DNA of 64,000 nt from Acidobacteriota bacterium (GTDB taxonomy: Bacteria > Acidobacteriota > UBA6911 > RPQK01 > DATIPO01). Positions within the stretch are counted from its first letter, which is position 1. Each line of letters begins with the position of its first letter. The notes under the pieces were generated by a model. That model was not told the DNA's origin. It made no database searches and worked only from the letters and a program-made list of their open reading frames with translations. The translations under genes were made by a program, and so were the position numbers. Below, in pieces: positions 34,776 through 43,175 of the stretch. The stretch lies in NCBI GenBank assembly GCA_035471785.1, contig DATIPQ010000138.1:52282-116281 (forward strand), in the 5' to 3' direction.

Positions 34776-35858
34776 TCAGGAGCGGCGGCGGGGGAAGGAT
34801 TGGGGTTCGGAGGCGGTGGGTTTGAGGCGTTCTTCGAAGGCTTCCAGGGAGATGTCGGCTTCTACGGTTTTGTCGGGCAGGCCGATGTGGAAGAGGGCGT
34901 CGCCTTTGTGGATGAGGGGCAACTCGTGGCGGCCGATGATGATGCCGTCGTGTTCCGAGCGCACTTCTCCGCAGGTTTCGCAGTAGGGATCGGTGATGAT
35001 ACCCAGCAGGTCTCCCTTGCTCACCCGGGCGCCCAAGGCCACGGGCTGGGTCAGGACCCCGCTGATGGGAGCGCGCACCCAGGAACTGGAAGCCGCCACG
35101 ATGGGCTCGGCGTTGTGGCTCGAAGCCTTCTCTCCAGCCGGCTTCCGGCGGGTGCGCTTCTTGGGCAGCATCCCGATGCGGCGCATGACGTTGATGACGC
35201 CGCTGAGGCCCAGGCGGATGCAGGCTTCGTCGAAACGCAGCGCCTCTCCCGCCTCGTAAAGCAGCATGGGGATCTGCCGCTCATCGCTGACGGCTTGCCG
35301 CAGGGAGCCGTCGCGCAGGGTGGCGTCGACAATGACGGGGGCTCCGAAGTGGCGGGCCAGTTCGGCCGTCCGCTCGTCGCTCATGTCGCAGCGGATCTGG
35401 GGCAGGTTGAAGCGGTGATAGGAACCGGTATGGAGGTCGATGCCGTAGTCGGCATGAGCCACGATTTCCTTCATGAAGAGATGGGCCAGTTGAGAGGCCA
35501 GCGAACCCTTGGAGCCTCCGGGAAAGACGCGGTTGAGGTCGCGGCGGTCGGGCAGGTAGCGGGAGCCGTAGACGAATCCGAAGACGTTGACGACGGGAAT
35601 GGCCAGCAGGGTTCCCCGCAAACCCTCGAGCACCTTGCGTCCCAGCAGCCTCCGTATGATCTCGGTCCCGCTGATCTCGTCCCCATGGACCGCGGCCGAC
35701 ACGAAGAGCGTCGGCCCCTGCCGCTTGCCCCGCAGCACATGAACCGGCATCGACATCGAGGTGTGGGTATAGAGCCGGGCTATGGGCAGATCGACCGTCA
35801 CCCTCTCTCCCGCCTTAACGCTGCAATCCCCGATGACAAGCTCAGGTATTTTGCTCAT
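34776..35858 (-). CDS. Succinylglutamate desuccinylase/aspartoacylase-family protein
   Basis: 360 residues from ATG 35858. The M14-like zinc-carboxypeptidase motifs are present: AAVHGDEISG (His and Glu ligands), DLNRVFPGG, YGIDLHTGS (third His ligand) and the catalytic Glu region MLLYEAGEA. The C-terminal 100 residues form a lipoyl-like beta-barrel (SWVRAPISGVLTQPVALGAR then VSKGDLLGIIT). Such proteins next to RimK are thought to act on glutamate-modified or N-acyl substrates. It is the third gene of a minus-strand trio with rimK and the RimB-like protease. Confidence 0.85.
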   Translation of the reverse strand: MSKIPELVIGDCSVKAGERVTVDLPIARLYTHTSMSMPVHVLRGKRQGPTLFVSAAVHGDEISGTEIIRRLLGRKVLEGLRGTLLAIPVVNVFGFVYGSRYLPDRRDLNRVFPGGSKGSLASQLAHLFMKEIVAHADYGIDLHTGSYHRFNLPQIRCDMSDERTAELARHFGAPVIVDATLRDGSLRQAVSDERQIPMLLYEAGEALRFDEACIRLGLSGVINVMRRIGMLPKKRTRRKPAGEKASSHNAEPIVAASSSWVRAPISGVLTQPVALGARVSKGDLLGIITDPYCETCGEVRSEHDGIIIGRHELPLIHKGDALFHIGLPDKTVEADISLEAFEERLKPTASEPQSFPRRRS

Positions 35859-35901
35859 AGCTGTACTTCGCACTTCGCTTATCGTACCTCGAACTTGCCG
35901 T

Positions 35902-36807
35902 TTAGCCTTTTCCTTTAGTCCGGGTCCGGTTGGGACGGGCGTTCTTTTCAATAAACTCGATGATCTTGCCGGCGATATCTTTGTTGGTAGCGCTTTCAAT
36001 GCCCTCCAGCCCGGGAGACGAGTTAACCTCCATCACCACGGGCCCATGATTAGAGCGCAGCAGGTCGACGCCGGCCACGTTGAGGCCCATGGTGCGGGCG
36101 GCGCGGGTGGCTGTGGAGCGTTCTTCGGGCGTGATCTTGATGACCGTGGCGCTGCCTCCGCGGTGAATGTTGGAACGGAACTCGCCTTCCTTACCCTGCC
36201 GTTTCATGGACGCCACCACCTTGTCGCCAATCACGAAACAGCGCAGATCGGCCCCTTTGGCCTCGGAGATGAACTCCTGCACCAGGATGTTGGCCTTGAG
36301 TCCGCGGAAAGCCTCGATGACGCTGCTGGCGGCCTGATCGGTTTCGGTAAGGACCACTCCGATGCCCTGGGTGCCCTCTAACAGCTTGACCACCAGCGGA
36401 GCTCCACCCACCAGCTTGATGAGGTTGTCGGTGAACTTGGTGGAGTGGGCAAACCCGGTCACCGGCAGCCCGATGCCCTTGCGGGCCAGCAACTGCATGC
36501 TGCGCAACTTGTCGCGGGCCCGGGTGATGGCCACCGACTCGTTGACGCTGTAGACACCCATCATCTCGAACTGGCGTACCACGGCGGTGCCGTAGAAGGT
36601 GATAGAAGCCCCGATGCGCGGAATGATGGCCTCGTATCCCCGCAGCTTGTCCTCTCCGTAGTAGATGGAGGGGTTGTGGGAGGTGATGTTCATGTAGCAG
36701 CGCAGCGGATCGATCACCCGCACCTCATGCCCGCGCTTCTTGGAGGCTTCCACCAGGCGGCGGGTGGAGTAGAGTTCAGATTGACGCGACAGAATGGCTA
36801 TCTTCAA
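35902..36807 (-). CDS. rimK: RimK-family ATP-grasp ligase
   Basis: 301 residues, the usual RimK length. N-terminal domain [20 protein letters not shown], then ATP-grasp signatures: [39 protein letters not shown] and [20 protein letters not shown] followed by SPGLEGIE. RimK adds glutamate residues to the C-terminus of ribosomal protein S6 in proteobacteria; close relatives make poly-glutamate or modify other acceptors. Cytoplasmic. The neighbouring RimB-like and AstE-like genes match a conserved trio. Gene symbol by similarity. Confidence 0.9.
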   Translation of the reverse strand: MKIAILSRQSELYSTRRLVEASKKRGHEVRVIDPLRCYMNITSHNPSIYYGEDKLRGYEAIIPRIGASITFYGTAVVRQFEMMGVYSVNESVAITRARDKLRSMQLLARKGIGLPVTGFAHSTKFTDNLIKLVGGAPLVVKLLEGTQGIGVVLTETDQAASSVIEAFRGLKANILVQEFISEAKGADLRCFVIGDKVVASMKRQGKEGEFRSNIHRGGSATVIKITPEERSTATRAARTMGLNVAGVDLLRSNHGPVVMEVNSSPGLEGIESATNKDIAGKIIEFIEKNARPNRTRTKGKG

Positions 36808-36825
36808 AATCTTGTCCTTTCCGGG

Positions 36826-37314
36826 TCAGGTGTCCTGGGGGGAGAGTTCAGATCGGTAGACTTGGGAGCGCCGTCCGAAGAGGAACGATTTGGCGGGGTC
36901 GACTTGCAGCCGTCCGCGCATGGCGGTGCGTCCCAGCAGCATGCGGAAGAGCATGGTTTCGCGGTTGGTGAGGGTGATCTCGATGTCCCACTGATACTCG
37001 CCCAGCCGCAGTGGAGAGGAAATCACCAGGCGCCTTTCCCCGTGCCCTCCCGAGTCGGTCACCCGACGCTGGTCAATAACAGGCGCCTCGCAGCAGCGCA
37101 CGACCTGGGTGTCCTTCTGCAACGGATGCATCCAAAAGCGCACCCACAGCGCGCCATCTCGGCGAAAGCTCTCGAGCTGATAAGAATGCAGCGCCGAAGT
37201 GCGTGCCCCCGTATCCACCTTGGCTTTAATGGCAGGAATCCCCAGTTCCGGCAATTCCACCCATTCCCTCCACCCCAGCGTCACCAACTGCGCAGTTTTC
37301 TCCCCATCAGCCAT
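36826..37314 (-). CDS. RimB-like retropepsin-fold protein (ATP-dependent zinc protease family)
   Basis: 162 residues from ATG 37314. The motif IKAKVDTGARTSALHS is the D-T-G-A-x-T-S-A active-site pattern of the RimB/Zn_protease family, a single-domain retropepsin-like fold. Further conserved blocks are VTLGWREWVELPELG, VTDSGGHGERR and LTNRETMLFRMLLGRTAM. In Pseudomonas the rimA-rimB-rimK group controls S6 glutamylation. It lies 18 bases upstream of rimK on the same strand and probably opens the operon. Confidence 0.85.
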   Translation of the reverse strand: MADGEKTAQLVTLGWREWVELPELGIPAIKAKVDTGARTSALHSYQLESFRRDGALWVRFWMHPLQKDTQVVRCCEAPVIDQRRVTDSGGHGERRLVISSPLRLGEYQWDIEITLTNRETMLFRMLLGRTAMRGRLQVDPAKSFLFGRRSQVYRSELSPQDT

Positions 37315-37380
37315 GCCTAGCGACGCTACCACAAACCGAGCCGGCCCGGCACCTTCAGACCATGGTAGGGCTTGGGCTGA

Positions 37381-37809
37381 TCAAGAAAGTCCCGTCAACG
37401 ACAGTCCGTCCCTCAAGAGGATGAGCGCAAACCCTATCAGAAGGATCCCGAGGCATCTCATTGTCCAAAGGTACTCAGCTCCCGTTAGGAAATGACGCGA
37501 TCGCCCAACGGCCAATGCAAGGGCCACCTTTGATCCCACCAGGCAGACATAAAACAGGGCAACGAACCCCACGGCTGAGGACACCGACAGGCTGTAGGCC
37601 TTGAGAGTGGTTGGAACACCTACGGCAAACCAGAACAAGGATGGATGAGGGCTTAACGCATTGGTCAGTGCACCCTTCAGGTAAGAGCGCGGGGCCTCCC
37701 GGGCCAAGTCAAGTTCAACAGGCTGCTGAGGTAGACTGGACACGCCGAGGTGCCCGACAAAACACTCCGACACGGCACCCGGGAGGGAGTTCGCATAGCA
37801 GACCGACAC
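37381..37809 (-). pseudogene. Truncated LysE-family exporter, C-terminal half only
   Basis: The 142-codon frame contains, from about residue 36, the second half of a LysE/RhtB-type exporter: PRSYLKGALTNALSPHPSLF (the family's G-x-x-x-N-x-x-x-P motif), then two or three membrane helices (VGFVALFYVCLVGSKVALAL and LGILLIGFALILLRDGL). The first ~100 residues of the family, with the initial three helices, are absent, and the preceding codons show no similarity. A gene fragment, not a working transporter. Confidence 0.6.
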
Positions 37810-37859
37810 ATTCTCATCGGAGCCGGTGGGGTGCAGGCGCTTGTTAGCCAGAGCAACAC

Positions 37860-38129
37860 CTACGCCGCTTGCAACGGTTCCAGATCGGCTCGTTGGATAG
37901 TCGGCATCCCGAGTTCCCGAAGTACTCGGTTCAGCGACACGACCGTGACTTGCCCGGGTGCCGTAATTTCGATCCCGATCGGCTCCCCTCCCCGACTGTA
38001 GTCAATAACAAGCCCCGGGTCGGCGCGCCTGCTGCGATAGCTCTTCGCACCAGGCCGGCGAGGCAGATAGAGGTAAGCGGCCAGGGGTTTCCCGTGCCGA
38101 AACGTAACTTCAAGATAAGATTCTTTCAT
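37860..38129 (-). CDS. DUF2283-family protein (putative antitoxin partner)
   Basis: 89 residues from ATG 38129. The core DPGLVIDYSRGGEPIGIEIT plus ELGMPTIQRADLEPL matches the DUF2283 pattern (D-x-x-x-x-x-Y-D-x-x-G-x-x-x-G-I-E-I). The N-terminus (ESYLEVTFRHGKPLAAYLYL) is the usual first strand pair. It starts six bases after the DUF4258 stop. DUF4258/DUF2283 pairs have been proposed as toxin-antitoxin-like modules; the activity of this one is inferred only. Confidence 0.65.
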   Translation of the reverse strand: MKESYLEVTFRHGKPLAAYLYLPRRPGAKSYRSRRADPGLVIDYSRGGEPIGIEITAPGQVTVVSLNRVLRELGMPTIQRADLEPLQAA

Positions 38130-38135
38130 CTGAGT

Positions 38136-38438
38136 TCACCACACTGGGTACGCCGTTACGACGACCAACAGTTCGCCATTCTCCTCAGGCTCGACAATCA
38201 CTTCCCAGGCACGGCGGCGATGCCAGGTTTCAACGACCCACCGGCCATCGACAACGTCTCGGCGATGAGATTGCGCTTTCTGAATCATGGTCCTCAAGTC
38301 TACCGCGTTGAACCGCCGATCCTCCATTCGCTTTAGCAAATGAGGACTGAGTTCGAGTTCCCAGTCCCACCACTCCGATAAGGCAGCAAGGCAAAGGCAC
38401 GCACAGCTAGGCCACTCCTTCCAGATCCCGATGCCCAA
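38136..38438 (-). CDS. DUF4258-family protein (putative RelE/BrnT-like toxin), start uncertain
   Basis: The frame is open for 100 codons from TTG 38438. From about residue 25 it matches DUF4258: LELSPHLLKRMEDRRFNAVD, LRTMIQKAQ, then WVVETWHRRRAWEVIVEP and LLVVVTAYPVW, a small RelE-like fold. The first 24 residues (with several Cys and Trp) do not fit the family, and no ATG exists at the expected start. The only ATG at the promoter (38446) is out of frame, so the gene may carry a 5' frameshift or start at TTG. Confidence 0.55.
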   Translation of the reverse strand: MGIGIWKEWPSCACLCLAALSEWWDWELELSPHLLKRMEDRRFNAVDLRTMIQKAQSHRRDVVDGRWVVETWHRRRAWEVIVEPEENGELLVVVTAYPVW

Positions 38439-38446
38439 CTCCCCAT

Positions 38447-38482
38447 GGAATAAAGTATATTCCCCTCAGTTTCTGTCTGCAA
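38447..38482 (-). promoter_or_regulatory. Promoter and palindromic operator of the DUF4258/DUF2283 pair
   Basis: On the minus strand TTGCAG (38482-38477) and TATACT (38459-38454) are 17 bases apart. The -10 box lies inside the palindrome GGAATA-N5-TATTCC (38447-38463). Seven bases separate the -10 box from an ATG at 38446, again a leaderless geometry. Position and symmetry suggest autorepression. Confidence 0.5.
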
Positions 38483-38652
38483 AACTTGCTAAAATCAGCA
38501 AAGCCATAGGCTGCTGCAACTGAGATGCGGTCCCGTGCGGAGCGCCCGGCAATTCCAGGGCGTGGAACCATTTTGGCGGCATTTCGGCCGAGGCTTAGGA
38601 TGGGTGTCCCTATTCCCGATTCGGTAACCGGTCCACAGGATCCCCGCTGTCG

Positions 38653-39315
38653 CTACTGTGGCTTTTCCGTCGGCGGATTGGCCGGTTGGGCGGCGCTCCC
38701 TTCATCGGTCGCAGCGTCAGGCAAGGCGTAGCTGATAACCGAGCCCCGGCGGGCGAATGAGATGCCCTGCCGTGACTTCGTGTCGATCATGACCGCTTCG
38801 ATGATCGGTTCGGTGACGGGTGAATTCGCATACCACTCGACGAGGAAGTTGGCTCCGCTTCCACCGGAGGCGTCGTCCCGCTCGACAACCACCTCGGTGG
38901 TGCCGAGAGCGGGGAGACGGACCGGCTTGTTCAGGTACGATCTGACCTCGTTGCCGCGGGTATCGAAATAGCGCACGGATTTGACGATGATCTCGGTGTC
39001 CAGACTCGTGTTTCGAACACTGAGAGTGATCGTCAGCAGATGCGGAACGCCGGCCTGGTGATACACATGCGAGTAGGCTGGAACGTAGACCACCTGGCCT
39101 TCGACCGGGTTGGCTGCCAGGTGATAGAGGTCGTAGCGGGGCTGGCCGCCCGCCTCGAGAGCCTCCGGCGGATTGTGCTTGAGGGTGTCTTCGAAAGCGT
39201 CAAGACGCTGGTCGAGATAGATCGTATAGATAATCAGCGGCACGAAGAACGCGACCAACCCACCGAGCAACAGCCTCACTTGTCTTCCTACCGGATCTGC
39301 GCCCTTGACCGTCAT
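38653..39315 (-). CDS. DUF3124-family membrane-anchored protein
   Basis: 220 residues from ATG 39315 (GGAG six bases upstream). One membrane helix near residue 14-35 ([20 protein letters not shown]) anchors a periplasmic domain. The DUF3124 features are clear: [56 protein letters not shown] and [20 protein letters not shown]. Function is unknown in the family. The C-terminal 20 residues are low complexity. The 190 bases upstream of the DUF4258 promoter side (38464-38652) hold no gene. Confidence 0.8.
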   Translation of the reverse strand: MTVKGADPVGRQVRLLLGGLVAFFVPLIIYTIYLDQRLDAFEDTLKHNPPEALEAGGQPRYDLYHLAANPVEGQVVYVPAYSHVYHQAGVPHLLTITLSVRNTSLDTEIIVKSVRYFDTRGNEVRSYLNKPVRLPALGTTEVVVERDDASGGSGANFLVEWYANSPVTEPIIEAVMIDTKSRQGISFARRGSVISYALPDAATDEGSAAQPANPPTEKPQ

Positions 39316-39517
39316 GCGTGACTCCAAATCGACAGGTTCCCCGAAACGCCGCAAAAGCTCCCTTCAGCTTACCATTTTCAGGCGCCAACCCGCGCAGGTA
39401 GTCGATGTAGAGTGTCAAAGTCGATATGGTCTGTCCCTCGAAGGTCGTGTCGTCGACGCACAGCTATGATCATGAGCCTACGATGGTTGGAAGGATCTGT
39501 CCAGGGCGGGACCAGGT

Positions 39518-41878
39518 TCAATAGCGGCGCTCGTAGATTTCCTCCAGGGAGAGGTCTTTGAGGTCTTCGACCAGTTCGACCAGGTTTTTGACCATGACGT
39601 CCCACATGCGGCGGCCTTTTTCGGCCGAAGCCTTGGAGGGGTCGCCCAGGACGCCGGAGGGGGAGATTTTGGCGGTGCGGGCGTACCATTCGACGCTGCG
39701 CTTGGAAGAGAAGTCGAGGTAGCGGGAGGAGAAGCTGGGGACGAAGCCTACCGCCTCTTCCATCTTCACCAGGTCGGGACGCACGGCCAGGCTGGTCGAG
39801 GTCTCGATTTCTCCGGCGTGCACGTCGTCGCGGGTTTCGGAGATCTGGCCTATGTCGTGATCGGAGGTCTCGCCCGTGTCGACGCAGGTGAAGATGTGGG
39901 CGTCGCGGTTGATCATCTGGGCGGCGAATTTGAGCGTTGCCAGGTTGCCTCCGTGGCCGTTGATGATAATGAGCTTGGTAACGCCGTTGCGGGCCACGCT
40001 CATTCCGATCTCGTAGACCAGCCGCGAGAGGGCTTCGTTGCTGACCGAGATGGTGCCCTTGAAGTCGTCGTGGTGGTAGGAGACCCCGTAAGGAATGAGG
40101 GGCAGCACCAGCGGCTTGGGATGGGTGCAGGCCTCGGCCACGCGCCGGGCCAGATAGTCGGCGTCGAAAGCGTCGGTGTCGAGAGGCAAGTGGTGGCCGT
40201 GCTGCTCGACGGCGCCCACCGGAAGCAGCGCCAGGTCGACTTCGGCCAGGCGGCGCTCGGCCTCGGGCCAAGTCAGCTCTCCCAGCATGTAGGACGACGA
40301 TCCTTCCCGGCTCTGGCCGTTTCTCTCGTAGGGGTAAGGACGCGCCAGGGACTCGTCGCCGAGGGGGTCGAAGTCGATCCACAAACGCCCGCTGCGGCGG
40401 ACGCTTCCCGCGGCGTGGTGCAGCATCAGCGGCCACAGCTTGCGGCGCACGTCCTCGGGCAGTCCGTCGGGCGGCGAGTGCTCGCGGTCGAAGCGCAGCT
40501 TGAGCGACTCGGGATGGGGCTTGGCCTTGCGTCCCAGGGGAGAGTCCTGTGCGATGACCTTCCGCTCCACCAGCAGGTGGGCGACCTGAAGAGCTGCGGC
40601 CGCCTCCTGGTGTGAGCCCTTTTGGGCGAATGCGGCCAGGCACTCCTGCTGTTGCTGAGGAGTGTATCCGAGGGCGGCGGGGTCCTGTCCCAGCGCCGTC
40701 AGCATGGAGACGATACGGCGGCACTTCTCGCAGCGTCCGCAGGGGAGCACTCGCCCCTTTTCGCCATCGCCCGGCTCCTTCTCACCCTGCTCTTTATGGG
40801 CGGCGTGGCAGGAGAGCTGAAGGCGCAGGTAGTGGGGATAGCGTTCGGCCAGGATCTTCTCGATGAGCAGTTCAGACAAGGGACGCAGCACCGAAAACTG
40901 GTTCAGCGTCCAGCCCTTGCGCCGGTAAAAGCGCGAGAGGGCGTTGTCGAAGTAGCGGCTCTGGTCGTAGAGGCCGTCGTAGTGGGTGATGCCCTGATGG
41001 CGCGTGCGGACGGAGGTGTCGAACTCGCTGCCGATGACCAGCCGCCCCACCTTGCGCTTGCGCAGCAGGGGGAGGGCGCCAGCCAGGAAGACGGCCACGG
41101 TCCACAGGCGGACGGGATAGATGTCGGCCCTCAGACGGTTGAAGTCGGGACGGATGAAGGGCAGTTGGCGCAGCATCCAGTTGAAGAGGCGGTCGGAATT
41201 GGTCCACACGCGGGCCGTGTTGGGGACCTGGCGTGAAAAGTGGCGGTAGGCGTTGAGGGCGGTGAACCAATGACGTCCCGACTCGTTGACGAAGACCGGG
41301 TGGACCTCGTATCCGGCCTCTTCCAGCAGTCCGTGGGAGAGCAGCGAGTCCTTGCCGCCGCTGCTGAGAATGGCGAGGCTGCGGCGTTCGCCCGTCCAGG
41401 GAGATCGGTCCCAGGCGTCCTCTTCGGGCAAGGGGTCTGAAAAGATCATCTCGGCTTGCAGATAGCTGTCCAACCGCCGGGGCCTAAAGGGAAGCTCCAG
41501 CCCCGTGAGAAAGGGGTTGGGCTGGAGAATCTTCTTGACGTAGATTTCGCGGGCCGTGTTGGCCGCCATTTCCTTCAGGAAGAGGCGGTCGGCTTCGTCC
41601 AAGGGGCCTTGAAAGAGGATTTGCCGGCAGAAGAGCCCGTAGTTGAGGGCCACCTGAGCCGCCATCAGGGCCGCCAGGTTGTGGTCGGCGGGCGACTTGG
41701 GGTCGAAGACGTCCTCTTCGAATGCGTATTCGAAATCGAAGCTGGAAGTCTCTCCCCGCAGGGGCGTAACGACGTAAGCGGCCCGCAGGCGCCGGCGTTC
41801 CAACCGTACCGGCCCCACCTCGAGACGCTCCAAAACCAGCAGTGAATCCAGTGCAGAGTCGGTTTGCCGTGATTCCAT
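39518..41878 (-). CDS. Fusion: MurL-like PP-loop ATPase domain + creatininase-family amidohydrolase
   Basis: 786 residues in one uninterrupted frame. Residues 1-510: an N-terminal domain, then the PP-loop AILSSGGKDSLLSHGLLEEA (residues 169-188), SEFDTSVRTRHQGITHYDG, SVLRPLSELLIEKI and a Cys cluster CGRCEKCRRI. The order and spacing recall MurL, which epimerises the terminal L-Glu of UDP-MurNAc-Ala-Glu using ATP; this is from memory, not alignment. Residues about 525-786 are a creatininase-family hydrolase: LALLPVGAVEQHGHHLPLDT (metal His/Asp), LIIINGHGGNLATLKFAA and the Glu-rich GEIETSTSLAVRP. That family opens small cyclic amides. The gene follows DUF1611 and PLP-enzyme genes on the same strand. 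Confidence 0.75.
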   Translation of the reverse strand: MESRQTDSALDSLLVLERLEVGPVRLERRRLRAAYVVTPLRGETSSFDFEYAFEEDVFDPKSPADHNLAALMAAQVALNYGLFCRQILFQGPLDEADRLFLKEMAANTAREIYVKKILQPNPFLTGLELPFRPRRLDSYLQAEMIFSDPLPEEDAWDRSPWTGERRSLAILSSGGKDSLLSHGLLEEAGYEVHPVFVNESGRHWFTALNAYRHFSRQVPNTARVWTNSDRLFNWMLRQLPFIRPDFNRLRADIYPVRLWTVAVFLAGALPLLRKRKVGRLVIGSEFDTSVRTRHQGITHYDGLYDQSRYFDNALSRFYRRKGWTLNQFSVLRPLSELLIEKILAERYPHYLRLQLSCHAAHKEQGEKEPGDGEKGRVLPCGRCEKCRRIVSMLTALGQDPAALGYTPQQQQECLAAFAQKGSHQEAAAALQVAHLLVERKVIAQDSPLGRKAKPHPESLKLRFDREHSPPDGLPEDVRRKLWPLMLHHAAGSVRRSGRLWIDFDPLGDESLARPYPYERNGQSREGSSSYMLGELTWPEAERRLAEVDLALLPVGAVEQHGHHLPLDTDAFDADYLARRVAEACTHPKPLVLPLIPYGVSYHHDDFKGTISVSNEALSRLVYEIGMSVARNGVTKLIIINGHGGNLATLKFAAQMINRDAHIFTCVDTGETSDHDIGQISETRDDVHAGEIETSTSLAVRPDLVKMEEAVGFVPSFSSRYLDFSSKRSVEWYARTAKISPSGVLGDPSKASAEKGRRMWDVMVKNLVELVEDLKDLSLEEIYERRY

Positions 41879-42001
41879 ACGGGTTGCCCCTGTTCCTTCG
41901 AGTGCTACGCGTCAGCCGGAGAATATCAGAGCCATGGGCGCCGGGGTAGATCAGCCGGAGTCTTGGCACGACGGCCGGTGGACAGGTTAGGGCCACAAGG
42001 A

Positions 42002-42073
42002 GGCCAACAAGTTCACGCACAAGTCAGGTTCCAGTGACCGCGGTGAAGGCTTAATTGCTCTCGGCGGTGTGAG
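42002..42073 (+). repeat. Dispersed repeat B, copy 3
   Basis: 72 bases (GGCCAACAAGTTCACGCAC ... TTAATTGCTCTCGGCGG). On the minus strand it covers the last codons and stop of the DUF1611 gene, so the tail PHTAESN comes from the repeat. Confidence 0.75.
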
Positions 42074-43175
42074 GCCCGTCGCTGCGATTCTTCAGGTACT
42101 TGGCGATCTCCTGGGCCAGTCCCTGGGGGCCGTCCAGCAAGACGTCGAAGGCGGGCAGGCCGGTGTCGTGGCGGATGTCTTCGCAGGCCCCGGGAACCTC
42201 TTCGGGCCTCATGCCTTCATGGTTGACGGTGATGGCCACCACAGGACGGCCCGAGATCATCTCGATGACCTCCACCTGCTGGGAAAGGGAATGCAGCGGA
42301 TATCCCGGAAAACCGTCGTACTCCTTGCGCGTCGGCGCGTGCTGCACCACCACCACGTCGGGACGCCCCGCCGCCAGCAGCTCGTAGCCGCCGGGATAGG
42401 CCGGATTCATGAGGCTGCCCTGTCCCTCCAGCACGATCACGTCGGGATGCTCTTCCTTGCAAGCGCTCCAGACGGCGTGCTCGATCTCGCCGGCCACGAA
42501 GTCGTTGACCAGCGAGTCGAGGACGATGCTGTAGCGGGCTCCTTGCATCCAAGCCGTCTGGCCGGTGCCGATCAGTTCGGCGCTGTGTCCAAGCTCTTGC
42601 AGGCCGTCCACCAGCAGCCAGGCGGTGGTGCGCTTGCCCACCGCCGAATCGGTCCCCAGCAAGGCCACGGTGAAGGAATCGACCTCCTCGATCTTGCCGG
42701 TGAAGAAGTGCAGGTCCTTGCGGTGGGGAGGCTTGCGGATGTCGCGGATGACGGCTCCCGAGGCGGCGGAGACCTTGATCAGCTCGGGGTCTTCGCTGAG
42801 GAAGTCGTGCAGTCCGCAGTCCACATTGAGTCCTGCCTGCAGCGCCTTGAGGACGTCCTGACGGGCTTTGGGACTGAGGCGTCCGCCGTCGGGAGCCAGC
42901 CCCACCACCAGATGGGTGGCCTGTCCCGAAGCGGACTCGATGGCCTCTTTCAGCGAGGCGTAGATGGGGATGCTTCGGGGAACCCCGTCCAGCACCTCGC
43001 GGGCATCGCGTCCGCCGTAGAGCGAGTCGACAACCGAGAGCACCTCATAGCGGCGGGTGCGGCGCACCAGGCCGTGAGCCGTCTTCCCGTTGGGGGTGTT
43101 GAAGGCTCCCTGGCAGTAGACGATGGCTTTGCCTTCGGGCAGGCGCGCAGGAGGGATTCGACTGTCTTGGCTCAT
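42051..43175 (-). CDS. DUF1611-family P-loop protein (DgcN-like)
   Basis: 374 residues from ATG 43175, overlapping the PLP-enzyme stop by ATGA, with AGGAAGG upstream. N-terminal Rossmann-like half (AHGLVRRTRRYEVLSVVDS, ATHLVVGLAPDGGRLS) and a C-terminal P-loop NTPase-like half with LLGTDSAVGKRTTAWLL, VLEGQGSLMNPAYPGG and VAITVNHEGM. DUF1611 proteins include DgcN, reported to act on D-glutamate as an N-acetyltransferase. That fits an adjacent MurL-like domain, which would also act on a glutamyl centre, but no direct evidence is in the sequence. The C-terminal seven residues are encoded by repeat B. Confidence 0.8.
   Translation of the reverse strand: MSQDSRIPPARLPEGKAIVYCQGAFNTPNGKTAHGLVRRTRRYEVLSVVDSLYGGRDAREVLDGVPRSIPIYASLKEAIESASGQATHLVVGLAPDGGRLSPKARQDVLKALQAGLNVDCGLHDFLSEDPELIKVSAASGAVIRDIRKPPHRKDLHFFTGKIEEVDSFTVALLGTDSAVGKRTTAWLLVDGLQELGHSAELIGTGQTAWMQGARYSIVLDSLVNDFVAGEIEHAVWSACKEEHPDVIVLEGQGSLMNPAYPGGYELLAAGRPDVVVVQHAPTRKEYDGFPGYPLHSLSQQVEVIEMISGRPVVAITVNHEGMRPEEVPGACEDIRHDTGLPAFDVLLDGPQGLAQEIAKYLKNRSDGPHTAESN

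Noticed and set aside
38571-38588. GG-N10-GC match resembling a sigma-54 promoter
   Set aside because: The flanking bases do not fit the consensus beyond GG and GC, and no forward gene lies downstream.
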